Positions 20,966-31,900 of a DNA stretch of 64,000 nucleotides are shown here, in pieces. Every line of letters starts with the position of its first letter. Position 1 is the stretch's first letter. The position numbers were made by a program, and so were the translations under genes. The notes below the pieces were generated by a model. The model worked only from the letters and a program-made list of their open reading frames with translations. It was not told the DNA's origin and searched no databases. Source of the stretch: Clostridiales bacterium (GTDB lineage Bacteria > Bacillota > Clostridia > Oscillospirales > CAG-272); assembly GCA_022800625.1 (NCBI GenBank), contig JAAWQR010000001.1, positions 19,736 through 83,735 on the forward strand. Reading direction: 5' to 3'.

Positions 20966-22342
20966 ATGGCAAAGATGTGGGCGGGAGTTACCTCCGGTGT
21001 AACAGACAGTATAGCTGATGATTTTAATTCTTCGATCCGTTTTGACTGCAAAATGTATAAGCAGGATATAGCAGGCAGCATGGCTCATGCGGCAATGCTC
21101 GGAGCGAAGGGAATAATAACCGATACGGAAGCTGAGACTTTGATTGACGGATTGTCGGGAATTCTCGATGATCTTGAATCGGGTAAGCTGAACTTTGATA
21201 TGACTTGCGAAGATATTCATATGTTTATCGAGCAGGTATTGACCGAGCGTATCGGAGATGTCGGAAAGAAGCTGCATACCGCCAGAAGCAGAAACGATCA
21301 GGTAGCCCTTGACCTCAGAATGTATCTGAGGGACGAGACAGGCAGCATAATATCGCTTGTGCGCGAGCTTATGATTGCTGTAACCGATAAGGCTGAAGAA
21401 AATAAAGATGCTATACTTCCCGGATATACACATTTGCAGAGAGCGCAGCCGATTACCTTCGGGCATCATCTCATGGCATATGCAATGATGTTTCTCCGCG
21501 ATATAGACCGACTGCGGGATGCTGTTCGCAGAATGAATGTTTCTCCAATCGGCAGCTGTGCTCTTGCAGGAACGACGTATGATACAGACAGACATTTTGA
21601 AGCTGAAAGACTGAGCTTTGACAGTATATGTCTCAACAGCATAGACGGAGTATCCGACAGAGATTTCTGCGTTGAGCTTGCATCTGCGATGTCAATTCTT
21701 ATGATGCACCTGTCGCGTTTCTCTGAGGAAGTGATCCTTTGGTCAAGCTGGGAATTTAAATATATCACCCTCTCGGATTCTTATACTACGGGTTCGTCTA
21801 TAATGCCGCAGAAAAAAAATCCCGATATGGCGGAACTTGTTCGCGGAAAGACGGGAAGGGTATACGGGGATCTCATGGGACTTCTTACCGCTTTCAAAGG
21901 CTTGCCTCTTGCATATAACAAGGATATGCAGGAAGACAAGGAAGCGATATTTGATGCATTTGAAACTGTCGAGATGTGTTTGAAGGTTTTCGCTCCGATG
22001 ATCGCTACAATGACGGTGCACAGAGATAATATGAAGCGCGCCGCGCAGACAGGCTTTATTAACGCTACAGATCTTGCTGACTACCTTGTCCGCCGCGGAC
22101 TTCCGTTCAGAAGCGCATATAAGATATCAGGACAGATAGTTGCCGAGTGCATGAAAAAAGATCTTGTATTAGAGACTTTGCCTCTTGAGGATTATAAAAA
22201 GTACAGCGAGCTTTTCGAGGAAGACCTGTATGCCGATATTGATTTGCTTGCATGTGTCGAAAAGCGGATCAGTGAAGGCGGAACTTCGGTAAAATCAGTT
22301 GAAGCTCAGATAGAATACGTAAGGGAGGCGCTGAGAGCATGA
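20966..22342 (+). CDS. argH: Argininosuccinate lyase
   Basis: 458 aa; HTARSRNDQVALDLRMYLRD, GSSIMPQKKNPDMAELVRGKTGRVYG. Confidence 0.96.
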   Translation: MAKMWAGVTSGVTDSIADDFNSSIRFDCKMYKQDIAGSMAHAAMLGAKGIITDTEAETLIDGLSGILDDLESGKLNFDMTCEDIHMFIEQVLTERIGDVGKKLHTARSRNDQVALDLRMYLRDETGSIISLVRELMIAVTDKAEENKDAILPGYTHLQRAQPITFGHHLMAYAMMFLRDIDRLRDAVRRMNVSPIGSCALAGTTYDTDRHFEAERLSFDSICLNSIDGVSDRDFCVELASAMSILMMHLSRFSEEVILWSSWEFKYITLSDSYTTGSSIMPQKKNPDMAELVRGKTGRVYGDLMGLLTAFKGLPLAYNKDMQEDKEAIFDAFETVEMCLKVFAPMIATMTVHRDNMKRAAQTGFINATDLADYLVRRGLPFRSAYKISGQIVAECMKKDLVLETLPLEDYKKYSELFEEDLYADIDLLACVEKRISEGGTSVKSVEAQIEYVREALRA

Positions 22343-23262
22343 CTAAGATTTTTATAGACGGAAGTGCCGGAACAACAGGACTCAGAATACATGAGAGACT
22401 TAAAAATCGCGGAGAAATCGAACTTCTCACCTTGCCGGAAAATTTGAGGAAAGACGCTGCAGCACGCAAAGAAGCCGCAAACAGCGCAGACATTGTTTTT
22501 TTATGCCTTCCTGATGATGCGGCAAGAGAAGCTGTTTTGTCGATTGACAATCCGAACACCGCTGTAATCGACGCATCTACCGCTCATAGGACCTGCGACG
22601 GATGGGAGTACGGATTTCCTGAGATAAGCGACAGACGAGAGAGAATAGCCGCTTCAAAGAGAATTGCAAATCCCGGTTGTCATGCGAGCGGATTTGTTGC
22701 CCTTGTTGAGCCGCTTGTCAGAGAAAAAATTATAAAAAAAGACGCCGCGCTCACTTGTTTTTCACTGACGGGTTATTCGGGAGCAGGTAAAAAGGTTATA
22801 GCAGAATATGAAAGCGCGGACAGAGATACTCTTATGTCAGCTCCGCGTCAGTATGCACTCGGTCAGTCGCACAAGCATCTTAAAGAGATGGTGAAAATTT
22901 CAAATATTACAACTTCTCCTGTTTTCTGCCCGATAATTGAGCCGTTTTACAGCGGTATGGAGGTAACTGTTCCGCTTTTTGCAAAGTATATTTGCGGTTC
23001 TGCATCAGATATACGAAATATCTACAGAGAAATATATAACACAAAAATAGTGCATTATAATGATAATGCCGATGAAAACGGATTTTTGTCTGCTGCCGCT
23101 TATTCTGGACGAGATGATATGGAAATATCGGTTTTCGGCAACGATGAAAGGATAATTCTTACCGCAAGATATGATAATCTCGGAAAAGGAGCGTCAGGCT
23201 CGGCAATCCAGAATATGAATATTCTGCTTGGTCTTGATGAGACGTCGGGACTTGAACTTTAA
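22339..23262 (+). CDS. argC: N-acetyl-gamma-glutamyl-phosphate reductase
   Basis: 307 aa; KIFIDGSAGTTGLRIHERL, YGFPEISDRRERIAASKRIANPGCHASGF. Confidence 0.93.
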   Translation: MTKIFIDGSAGTTGLRIHERLKNRGEIELLTLPENLRKDAAARKEAANSADIVFLCLPDDAAREAVLSIDNPNTAVIDASTAHRTCDGWEYGFPEISDRRERIAASKRIANPGCHASGFVALVEPLVREKIIKKDAALTCFSLTGYSGAGKKVIAEYESADRDTLMSAPRQYALGQSHKHLKEMVKISNITTSPVFCPIIEPFYSGMEVTVPLFAKYICGSASDIRNIYREIYNTKIVHYNDNADENGFLSAAAYSGRDDMEISVFGNDERIILTARYDNLGKGASGSAIQNMNILLGLDETSGLEL

Positions 23263-23314
23263 TATTAACGCATGTAAATTAAACATTAAATATGAGAAAG
23301 GTTTTATATAAATC

Positions 23315-24532
23315 ATGATAAAAACAGTAAACGGCGGCGTATGTGCAGCTAAAGGCTTTACAGCCGGCGGCGTTCATTGCGGAATACGCAAAAACCGCAC
23401 AAAAAAAGATCTCGCCATGATCTTCAGCGAGACTCCTGCAAGCTGCGCTGCTGTATATACAACAAATCTTGTAAAAGGAGCTCCTCTTACAGTAACGAAA
23501 CGTCATATATCCGACGGCAGGGCTCGCGCTGTTATTTGCAACAGCGGAAACGCAAATACATGCAATTCCGACGGTATCGAAATTGCGGAAAAAATGAGTG
23601 AGCTGACAGCTGAAGCGCTGAATATTGATCCCGAAGATGTTGTAATAGCATCAACAGGCGTTATCGGTCAAAAGCTTGATATTGAGCCTATAGCGAACGG
23701 TATACCGAAATTAGTTGAATCACTTTCGGAAAACGGCGGGCGTGACGCTGCCGAAGCTATAATGACGACCGATACCAGAGTTAAGGAATCTGCTGTCGAA
23801 TTTACTATAGGTGGTAAAACATGCCGAATAGGCGGAATGGCTAAGGGCAGCGGAATGATTCACCCCAATATGGCTACAATGCTTGTCTTTATAACCACAG
23901 ATGCTGCAATTTCTTCCGAAATGCTGGAGCTTGCTCTTAAAAATGATATTTCAGGCACATTTAATATGGTAAGTATTGACGGAGATACGTCTACGAACGA
24001 TATGGTGACCGTTCTTGCAAACGGTGAGGCGGGAAATCCTGAAATTACCTCAGACGGAGAAGATTTTGCGGAGTTTATGCGTGCCCTCAACTCAGTTACC
24101 GTTTGTCTCTGCCGCATGATAGCGGGTGACGGAGAGGGAGCAACAAAAATGCTTGAATGTACTGTAAGCGGTGCCGATGATCTCGATTGTGCCCGCGTTG
24201 TAGCTAAGAGCGTTATATGCTCCAGCCTTTTGAAATCTGCCATGTTCGGCTCTGACGCCAACTGGGGACGTGTTCTCTGTGCTATCGGATACAGCGGAGC
24301 TGATGTCAATGTTGAAAAGATTGATGTTTCTTTCAAATCCGCCGCAGGTGAGATTACTGTATGCAAAAACGGAGCAGGCGTTGATTTTTCAGAAGATGAA
24401 GCTAAAAAAATACTGCTTGAATCTGAGATAGAAATACTTGTCGGTTTGAATTCAGGTACGGAAAGCGCGTCGGCATGGGGCTGTGATCTCACTTATGATT
24501 ATGTAAAGATCAACGGCGACTACAGAACCTGA
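23315..24532 (+). CDS. argJ: Glutamate N-acetyltransferase / amino-acid N-acetyltransferase
   Basis: 405 aa; NSGNANTCNSDG, autocleavage-region KGSGMIHPNMATMLVFITTDA, GSDANWGRVLCAIGYSG. Confidence 0.95.
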   Translation: MIKTVNGGVCAAKGFTAGGVHCGIRKNRTKKDLAMIFSETPASCAAVYTTNLVKGAPLTVTKRHISDGRARAVICNSGNANTCNSDGIEIAEKMSELTAEALNIDPEDVVIASTGVIGQKLDIEPIANGIPKLVESLSENGGRDAAEAIMTTDTRVKESAVEFTIGGKTCRIGGMAKGSGMIHPNMATMLVFITTDAAISSEMLELALKNDISGTFNMVSIDGDTSTNDMVTVLANGEAGNPEITSDGEDFAEFMRALNSVTVCLCRMIAGDGEGATKMLECTVSGADDLDCARVVAKSVICSSLLKSAMFGSDANWGRVLCAIGYSGADVNVEKIDVSFKSAAGEITVCKNGAGVDFSEDEAKKILLESEIEILVGLNSGTESASAWGCDLTYDYVKINGDYRT

Positions 24533-24578
24533 TAAATTTATGGTGAAATAATAAAGAATAGTGGAAAGCTGATTTTAT

Positions 24579-25451
24579 ATGAATAATAATTTTTCAAATA
24601 TCGAACGTGCGGAGATGCTAACACAGACTCTTCCGTATATCAGAAAATATAACGGAAAAGTTGTCGTTGTAAAATACGGCGGAAACGCTATGATAAACGA
24701 ACAGCTCAAAGAGCAGGTAATGGAAGATATCGTTTTGCTGTGGCTTATCGGAATCAAGGTAGTCCTTGTTCACGGAGGAGGTCCTGATATCAACGAATTG
24801 ATGGACAAGATCGGGAAAAAGCCTGAGTTTGTAAACGGTCTGCGCGTTACTGATAAAGAAACAATGGACGTAGTGCAGATGGTGCTGGCAGGAAAAGTCA
24901 ATAAAACTCTTGTAAATCTTCTTGAAACCAAAGGCGGCAAGGCAATGGGAATTTCGGGAATGGACGGAAGACTTATCGAAGCCGAGCCTAAGAATGAAGC
25001 GCTGGGATATGTCGGCAATATAAAGAAAATAAATATAGGCGCAGTTCTTGATCTCCTTGAAAAAGGTTATATTCCGGTTATATCCACTATAGGCTGTGAC
25101 AAGCAAGGCAATTCATATAATATCAACGGAGATACAGCTGCCGCATATATTGCGGGTGCTATCGGCGCGGAGCGTCTTATCATGATGACTGATATTGACG
25201 GAATTCTGCGCGATCGCAATGATCCCTCAACACTTATTCCTGAAATAACCGTTTCCGAAGCTAAAACTCTCGAAGCCGAAGGAATCGTTTCAGGCGGTAT
25301 GATACCGAAGATAAACTGCTGTACCGAAGCTATTTCAAGAGGAGTCAGAAAGGTTATTATATTAGACGGCAGAGTTCCTCATTCAATACTTATGGAGCTG
25401 CTGACAGACGAAGGCGCAGGTACTATGGTAACGCGCGACAAAATAAGTTGA
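24579..25451 (+). CDS. argB: Acetylglutamate kinase
   Basis: 290 aa; VVVKYGGNAMINEQLKEQVMEDIVLLWLIGIKVVLVHGGGPDINELM. Confidence 0.96.
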   Translation: MNNNFSNIERAEMLTQTLPYIRKYNGKVVVVKYGGNAMINEQLKEQVMEDIVLLWLIGIKVVLVHGGGPDINELMDKIGKKPEFVNGLRVTDKETMDVVQMVLAGKVNKTLVNLLETKGGKAMGISGMDGRLIEAEPKNEALGYVGNIKKINIGAVLDLLEKGYIPVISTIGCDKQGNSYNINGDTAAAYIAGAIGAERLIMMTDIDGILRDRNDPSTLIPEITVSEAKTLEAEGIVSGGMIPKINCCTEAISRGVRKVIILDGRVPHSILMELLTDEGAGTMVTRDKIS

Positions 25452-25471
25452 ATATTTTGATATAATTGTAC

Positions 25472-25488
25472 CGCCGCTTTGCGGCGGA
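25472..25488 (+). other. GC-rich hairpin next to the argD RBS
   Basis: CCGCCGC-TTT-GCGGCGG followed by AGCGGAG and ATG 25503. Confidence 0.6.
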
Positions 25489-25502
25489 GCGGAGATTTTA
25501 TT

Positions 25503-26672
25503 ATGAGTATAATATCTGATAAAGACAGGACATATATAGCAGGCACATATGCGCGTTTCCCGGTTGAAATATCACACGGAAAAGGCTCTGTTCTATATGA
25601 TACCGACGGAAAAAAATATATTGATATGGGTTCCGGAATCGGTGTTACATCGTTTGGCATCGCCGATGACGAATGGAAAAATGCAGTAAGCGCACAGCTT
25701 TCCGCCGTTCAGCACACCTCAAACCTCTATTATACAGAACCGTGTACAAGACTTGCCGAGCTGCTGTGCCAAAGAACAGGTATGAAAAAAGTATTTTTCA
25801 GTAACTCGGGAGCGGAAGCCAATGAATGCGCGATCAAAGTCGCGCGCAAGTGGGCGGAAGAAAATAAGGGCGCTGAGTATTCCACGATAATCACACTCAA
25901 AAACAGTTTTCACGGCAGAACGGTAACAACGCTTGCGGCAACGGGACAGGATCATTTTCACGAACATTTTATGCCGCTGACTCCGGGATTTGTGTATGCT
26001 GAGGCAAATAATATTGACGATGTTAAACGTCTTGTAAAAGAAAATAAGGTTGCAGCCGTAATGTTCGAGTGCATTCAGGGAGAGGGCGGAGTTCTTCCGA
26101 TGAATCCCGAATTCATAAAAGAGCTTGCTTCTCTTGCAAAGAGTGAAAATTTTCTTCTTGCGGTAGATGAGGTACAGACGGGAAACGGACGTACGGGAGA
26201 GCTTTATGCTTATATGAATTACGGTATCACGCCTGATATCGTATCAACTGCAAAGGGACTTGGCGGAGGCCTTCCGCTGGGCGCTACGCTTCTCGGAGAA
26301 AAAGTTGAAAACACGCTGAAGGCTGGAGATCATGGCTCTACATTCGGCGGAAACCCCATATGCTGCGCCGGCGCTGTAAACATAATTGAGAGAATAGACG
26401 ATGATCTGCTGACTTCAGTTAAAGAAAAAAGCAAGCTTATTTTCGATTCACTGAGCAGTGCTAAAGGTATAGAGAGTGTCAGCGGAATGGGACTTATGAT
26501 CGGTATAAAGACAAAAAAAGCAGCGAAAGATATAATAGTAAATTGTATAGATAAAGGCGTGCTTTGTCTCAGTGCAAAAGATAAGGTAAGACTGCTTCCT
26601 GCACTCAATATACCGACAGAAGAGCTGAAAGAAGCACTCCAAATTATCAAAAATGTGTGTGCCGAAGACTGA
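25503..26672 (+). CDS. argD: Acetylornithine aminotransferase
   Basis: VFFSNSGAEANECAIKVARKW, LLAVDEVQTGNGRTG, STAKGLGGGLPLGATL. ATG 25503 chosen. Confidence 0.94.
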   Translation: MSIISDKDRTYIAGTYARFPVEISHGKGSVLYDTDGKKYIDMGSGIGVTSFGIADDEWKNAVSAQLSAVQHTSNLYYTEPCTRLAELLCQRTGMKKVFFSNSGAEANECAIKVARKWAEENKGAEYSTIITLKNSFHGRTVTTLAATGQDHFHEHFMPLTPGFVYAEANNIDDVKRLVKENKVAAVMFECIQGEGGVLPMNPEFIKELASLAKSENFLLAVDEVQTGNGRTGELYAYMNYGITPDIVSTAKGLGGGLPLGATLLGEKVENTLKAGDHGSTFGGNPICCAGAVNIIERIDDDLLTSVKEKSKLIFDSLSSAKGIESVSGMGLMIGIKTKKAAKDIIVNCIDKGVLCLSAKDKVRLLPALNIPTEELKEALQIIKNVCAED

Positions 26673-26724
26673 GCTTCAGTCAGTCGTGAGACCTAAACTA
26701 TTTTAAAGTTTAATCGGAGGAATA

Positions 26725-27720
26725 ATGATACATATGAATCTGAAAGGGAAAAATTTTTTGAAGCTTCTCGATTTTTCGAGTGAGGAAATCGCAGGACTTC
26801 TTGACCTTGCATCTGACCTCAAGGCTAAGAAAAAAGCGGGAATTCCGCATAAAATGTGCGAAGGCAAAAACATCGCTCTTATTTTTGAAAAAACAAGTAC
26901 AAGAACTCGCTGCTCATTTGAAGTTGCAGCAGCTGATCTCGGCATGCACCCTGTTTATCTTGATCCGAAAAGCTCTCAGATCGGTAAAAAGGAGAGTATT
27001 GCCGATACCGCACGTGTCCTCGGACGTATGTTTGACGGTATTGAGTACCGCGGGTTCGGTCAGGATATAGTTGAAGATCTTGCTAAATATTCAGGTGTTC
27101 CTGTATGGAACGGACTGACTAATGAATTTCATCCGACTCAGATACTCGCAGACTTTCTGACGATAAGAGAGCATTTCGGTTCACTTAACGGAATAAAGCT
27201 TGTTTACATGGGGGATGCAAGATATAACATGGGCAACTCTCTGATGGTCGGATGCGCTAAAATGGGAATGCACTTTGTAGCATGCGCTCCGAAAAAATAT
27301 TTCCCGGACGCAGCTCTTATTGATACCTGTCGTAAAATTGCTTCACAGACGGGATCTGTACTTGAATTTATCGAAGATCCGATGGAAGCAACAAAAGGCG
27401 CAGATCTTATTTATACAGATGTGTGGGTATCTATGGGAGAGCCTGATGAAATTTGGAAAGAGAGGATTTCCGACCTTCTTCCGTATCAGGTAAACTCAGA
27501 TCTAATGAAAAATGCAGGAGAAGGATGCAAATTCATGCATTGCCTTCCCGCATATCATGATCTCAATACGGAGACAGGCAAAACAATATTTGAAAAATTC
27601 GGAATTGACGCTCTGGAAGTGACAGACGAAGTATTTGAGAGTAAAAACTCTATTGTATTTGACGAAGCGGAAAATCGCATGCACACTATAAAAGCTGTTA
27701 TGGCGGCAACTCTTGCATAA
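26725..27720 (+). CDS. argF: Ornithine carbamoyltransferase
   Basis: 331 aa; [43 protein letters not shown]. Confidence 0.95.
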   Translation: MIHMNLKGKNFLKLLDFSSEEIAGLLDLASDLKAKKKAGIPHKMCEGKNIALIFEKTSTRTRCSFEVAAADLGMHPVYLDPKSSQIGKKESIADTARVLGRMFDGIEYRGFGQDIVEDLAKYSGVPVWNGLTNEFHPTQILADFLTIREHFGSLNGIKLVYMGDARYNMGNSLMVGCAKMGMHFVACAPKKYFPDAALIDTCRKIASQTGSVLEFIEDPMEATKGADLIYTDVWVSMGEPDEIWKERISDLLPYQVNSDLMKNAGEGCKFMHCLPAYHDLNTETGKTIFEKFGIDALEVTDEVFESKNSIVFDEAENRMHTIKAVMAATLA

Positions 27721-27885
27721 ATTGCAGGATTTACGGCTGTGGCGAGCTTTCTTACCGACACAGCCGAATTCACAAGCTTTTGTGAATAAAACAAAGCTGA
27801 TTCTGTCCGTATTTCGTTTATTACGGTGTTCGGGCATTCAGATATATAAATTTCGTGTTGACGTTTATCGTCGGTGGGGGAGTAT

Positions 27886-28947
27886 ATGGCATATTTATTA
27901 TTAAGTGACGGAAAGTATTTTGAAGGGCGGCGTATAGGAGCGCCCGGTGACAGTATCGGAGAAATCGTTTTTACAACGGGAATGGTGGGATACCTTGAAA
28001 CTCTTACCGATCCGAGCTATGCGGGACAGATCGTGATTCAAACGTTTCCCATGATAGGAAATTACGGAGTAATCGAAGAAGATTTTGAAGGAGAGCCGGC
28101 AGTACGCGGATATGTAGTACGCGAGCTTTGCGAGATGCCTTCAAATTTTCGCTGTGAATACGAGCTTGATACTTTCCTGAAGAAAAAAGGAATCTGCGCT
28201 GTTTGCGGCGTGGATACAAGAGAGCTGACAAGAATTATCAGAGAAAAAGGTGTTATGAACGCAATGATTTGCGACGAGCTTCCCGATGATCTTACAGAAC
28301 TTAATTCTTACAGCGTAAAGAATGTTGTGAGTGAAGTAAGCACAAAGGAAAAGCAAGTCTATAAGTCAGATACCGATAAAAAATATTCTGTAACCCTCAT
28401 TGATTACGGCGCTAAGAAAAATATAATCAGAAGTCTGACCTCCCGCGGCTGCGAAGTTACAGTTGTACCTCAGAACACATCTGCGGAGGAGATTCTTGAA
28501 GGAAAGCCTGACGGCATTATGCTGTCAAACGGTCCCGGAGATCCTGCGGAAAATATATATTGCATTGCTCAGATAAAAAAGCTTATCGGAGAGGTGCCTG
28601 TGTTCGGCATCTGCCTCGGTCATCAGCTTACAGCACTTGCCATGGGCGGTAAAACCGTAAAGCTGAAATACGGGCACAGAGGTGCAAACCAGCCTGTTCG
28701 CGAGCTTAGCGGCAGCCGAACCTACATTACGAGTCAGAATCACGGATATGCAGTGGTTCCCGACAGCACAAAGACGGGTAAAATGTCTTTTGTAAATGCG
28801 AACGACGGAAGCTGCGAGGGAATGGATTATCCCGATAAAAACTGCTTTACCGTACAGTTCCACCCCGAAGCTTGCTCGGGACCGCATGATACGTCGTTCT
28901 TGTTTGATCGCTTTATTTCAATGATGGGAGGAAAGATAGATGCCTAA
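27886..28947 (+). CDS. carA: Carbamoyl-phosphate synthase small subunit
   Basis: GLNase motif PVFGICLGHQLTALAMGGKTVKLKYGHRGANQPV. RBS GGGGGAG ahead of ATG 27886. Confidence 0.95.
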   Translation: MAYLLLSDGKYFEGRRIGAPGDSIGEIVFTTGMVGYLETLTDPSYAGQIVIQTFPMIGNYGVIEEDFEGEPAVRGYVVRELCEMPSNFRCEYELDTFLKKKGICAVCGVDTRELTRIIREKGVMNAMICDELPDDLTELNSYSVKNVVSEVSTKEKQVYKSDTDKKYSVTLIDYGAKKNIIRSLTSRGCEVTVVPQNTSAEEILEGKPDGIMLSNGPGDPAENIYCIAQIKKLIGEVPVFGICLGHQLTALAMGGKTVKLKYGHRGANQPVRELSGSRTYITSQNHGYAVVPDSTKTGKMSFVNANDGSCEGMDYPDKNCFTVQFHPEACSGPHDTSFLFDRFISMMGGKIDA

Positions 28948-31900
28948 GGATAATACAATACGTAAGGTTCTCGTTATCGGTTCTGGTCCGATTATTATTG
29001 GACAAGCCGCTGAATTTGACTACGCAGGAGCACAGGCATGCAGAGTCCTCCGAGATGAAGGAATAAATACAGTACTTGTAAACTCCAACCCTGCAACAAT
29101 AATGACAGATAAGACGATGGCTGATGAGATATATCTTGAGCCGCTGAATGCCGATACCGTCAGACGTATTATAGAAAAAGAGCGTCCCGACGGACTTCTT
29201 GCGGGACTTGGCGGACAAACGGGACTGACTATTGCCATGCAGCTCTCACGCGACGGCACTCTTGAAAAATACGGCGTACGTCTGCTTGGATCTGATGTTG
29301 CAGCGATTGAAACGGCTGAGGACAGAGAGCTGTTCCGCGACCTCATGAAAGAGATCGGTCAGCCTGTTGTTCCGTCTGAAATTGCAGAAGATATAGAACG
29401 CGCAGTTGAGATAGCAGGCGAGATCGGATATCCTGTTATTGTCAGGCCTGCGTATACGCTCGGCGGTTCGGGCGGCGGTATTGCGGCGAGTGAGGAAGAG
29501 CTTCGCACAATTGCCGAGGTAGGTCTTGAAATGTCTCCGATCACTCAGGTTCTGATAGAGAAGTGTATCTCAGGCTGGAAAGAGATAGAATTTGAAACGA
29601 TGCGCGACGCTGCAGGCAATGTCATCGCTGTCTGCTCAATGGAAAATATTGATCCTGTCGGTATCCATACCGGTGACTCGATTGTTGCGGCGCCTGCTCT
29701 CACGCTTTCCGATAAAGAATATCAGATGCTTCGCTCGGCTTCTCTCGATATGATTTCGGCAATTGGAATCGTAGGCGGCTGTAACTGTCAGTTTGCCCTG
29801 AATCCCGACAGCTTTGAATATGCAGTAATCGAAGTGAATCCGAGAGTATCGCGTTCTTCGGCTCTTGCTTCAAAAGCAACCGGATACCCGATAGCAAAAA
29901 TTACGGCTAAGATCGCGCTTGGTTATACTCTTGATGAAATCAAAAATGATATAACAGGGAAGACATGCGCATGCTTCGAGCCGACACTTGACTATGTTGT
30001 TGTTAAATTCCCGAAGTGGCCGTTTGATAAATTTGCAGGCTCTGACAGAACGCTCAGCACTCAAATGAAGGCTACGGGCGAGGTTATGGCGATAGCGCAG
30101 AGCTTTGAAGCGGCGCTCATGAAAGCTGTACGCGGAGCTGAAATATCGCTTGATACGCTGAATGCTAATCCTCTGTCGGACAAGCCTGTGACTGAAAGAC
30201 TGAGCGAGCAAAACGACCGCAGAATATTCACCGTATTTGAAGCTCTGAAAAGCGGAGTTGCTGTTGACGTAATTCATGAGATTACAAAGATAGATGAATT
30301 TTTCTTAAATAAGATAAAGAATCTTGCTGACTTTGAACTTCATCTTGAAGATAAGGGTCTTTGCGAGGGCGATTATGAGACGGCTAAGAGATACGGCTAT
30401 ACGGACGATGCTATCCGCCGCATAAGCGGAGCGGAAAAACTTCCCGAGTTTGATTTCAGCTATAAAATGGTTGATACCTGCGGAGCTGAATTTGATGCGG
30501 AGACGCCGTATTTCTATTCATGCTGTGACAAATACTGTGAATCACGTACCTTTAAGCGCAGCGGTAAGCCTGTTATCATGGTACTCGGCTCAGGTCCTAT
30601 ACGAATAGGACAGGGAATTGAGTTCGACTACAGCTCAGTCAGGTGCGTTAGCACGCTTCGTCAGCTAGGATATGATGTAGTTATCGTTAATAATAATCCG
30701 GAAACAGTGTCAACAGATTATGATACAGCCGACAGACTGTATTTTGAGCCGCTCAGTCCGGAAGACGTTATGAACATTATTAAGGTTGAGCAGCCGATAG
30801 GCGCAGTTGTTGCATTCGGCGGCCAGACCGCAATAAAGCTTACACAGTTCCTTGATAAAAACGAAGTTTGTATCTTAGGTACTTCTGCTGACGGAATCGA
30901 TATTGCAGAAGACAGAAGCAGATTTGATGCTCTCCTTGAATCCTTCGGAATCAAGCGTCCGCGCGGAATGGGAGCAGAAACGGTTGAAGAGGCTGTGGAA
31001 GCCGCCGAAAAGCTCGGATATCCCGTACTTCTCAGACCGTCATACGTTATCGGCGGTCAGAACATGACGATATCGCGTTCAAAAGAACATACGGTTAAGT
31101 ATATGGAAACGATACTGTCGGGAGGAATTGATAACCCTGTTCTTGTCGACAAGTACATGCCCGGCACTGAGCTTGAGGTTGACGTAATATCCGACGGCGA
31201 AGATGTTCTTATCCCCGGTATAATGGAACATATTGAGCGTGCAGGAGTTCACAGCGGCGACTCTATAGCTGTATATCCGCCGTATAATCTCAGCGATAAA
31301 TTCCTGAAGAAGATTTGCGACTGTTCAGAAAAACTGGCTCTTGCGCTCGGAACAAAAGGACTTGTAAATATTCAGTACCTCATTTATGAAGGCGAGCTTT
31401 ATGTAATCGAGGTAAATCCTCGGGCTTCACGTACGGTTCCGTACATCAGTAAGGTAACAAATGTTCCGATGGTAGACCTTGCATCAAAGGTTATGCTCGG
31501 TGAAAAGCTTGTAAACCTCGGATACGGAACAGGTCTTCATCGCACACCTCCATATTATGCAGTAAAAGTGCCTGTTTTCTCGTTTGAAAAGCTCAATGAC
31601 GCAAACTCGATACTCGGACCTGAGATGAAGTCAACGGGAGAAGTACTCGGTATCGGTCGTACGGTTTCGGAAGCACTCTTCAAGGGATTAACGGCTGCCG
31701 GATTTACAGTTCCGTCAATGTACAGTAAAAATTTTGCAGGTGTATTTATAAGCGTAGAGGAAAGCGACTTCCAGGAGATCCTGTCACTCGCAAAGCGTTT
31801 CTATGATCTCGGAATAACGATATACGCAACAAAGGGAACAGCAGCGTCAATATCAAGACTCGGAATCGACGTTGTGTCTGTATGCGGAAGATCGGAATCA

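Noticed and set aside
20951-21595. 214-aa minus-strand ORF opposite argH
   Set aside because: Overlaps the argH start and coding region completely; no recognizable motif.
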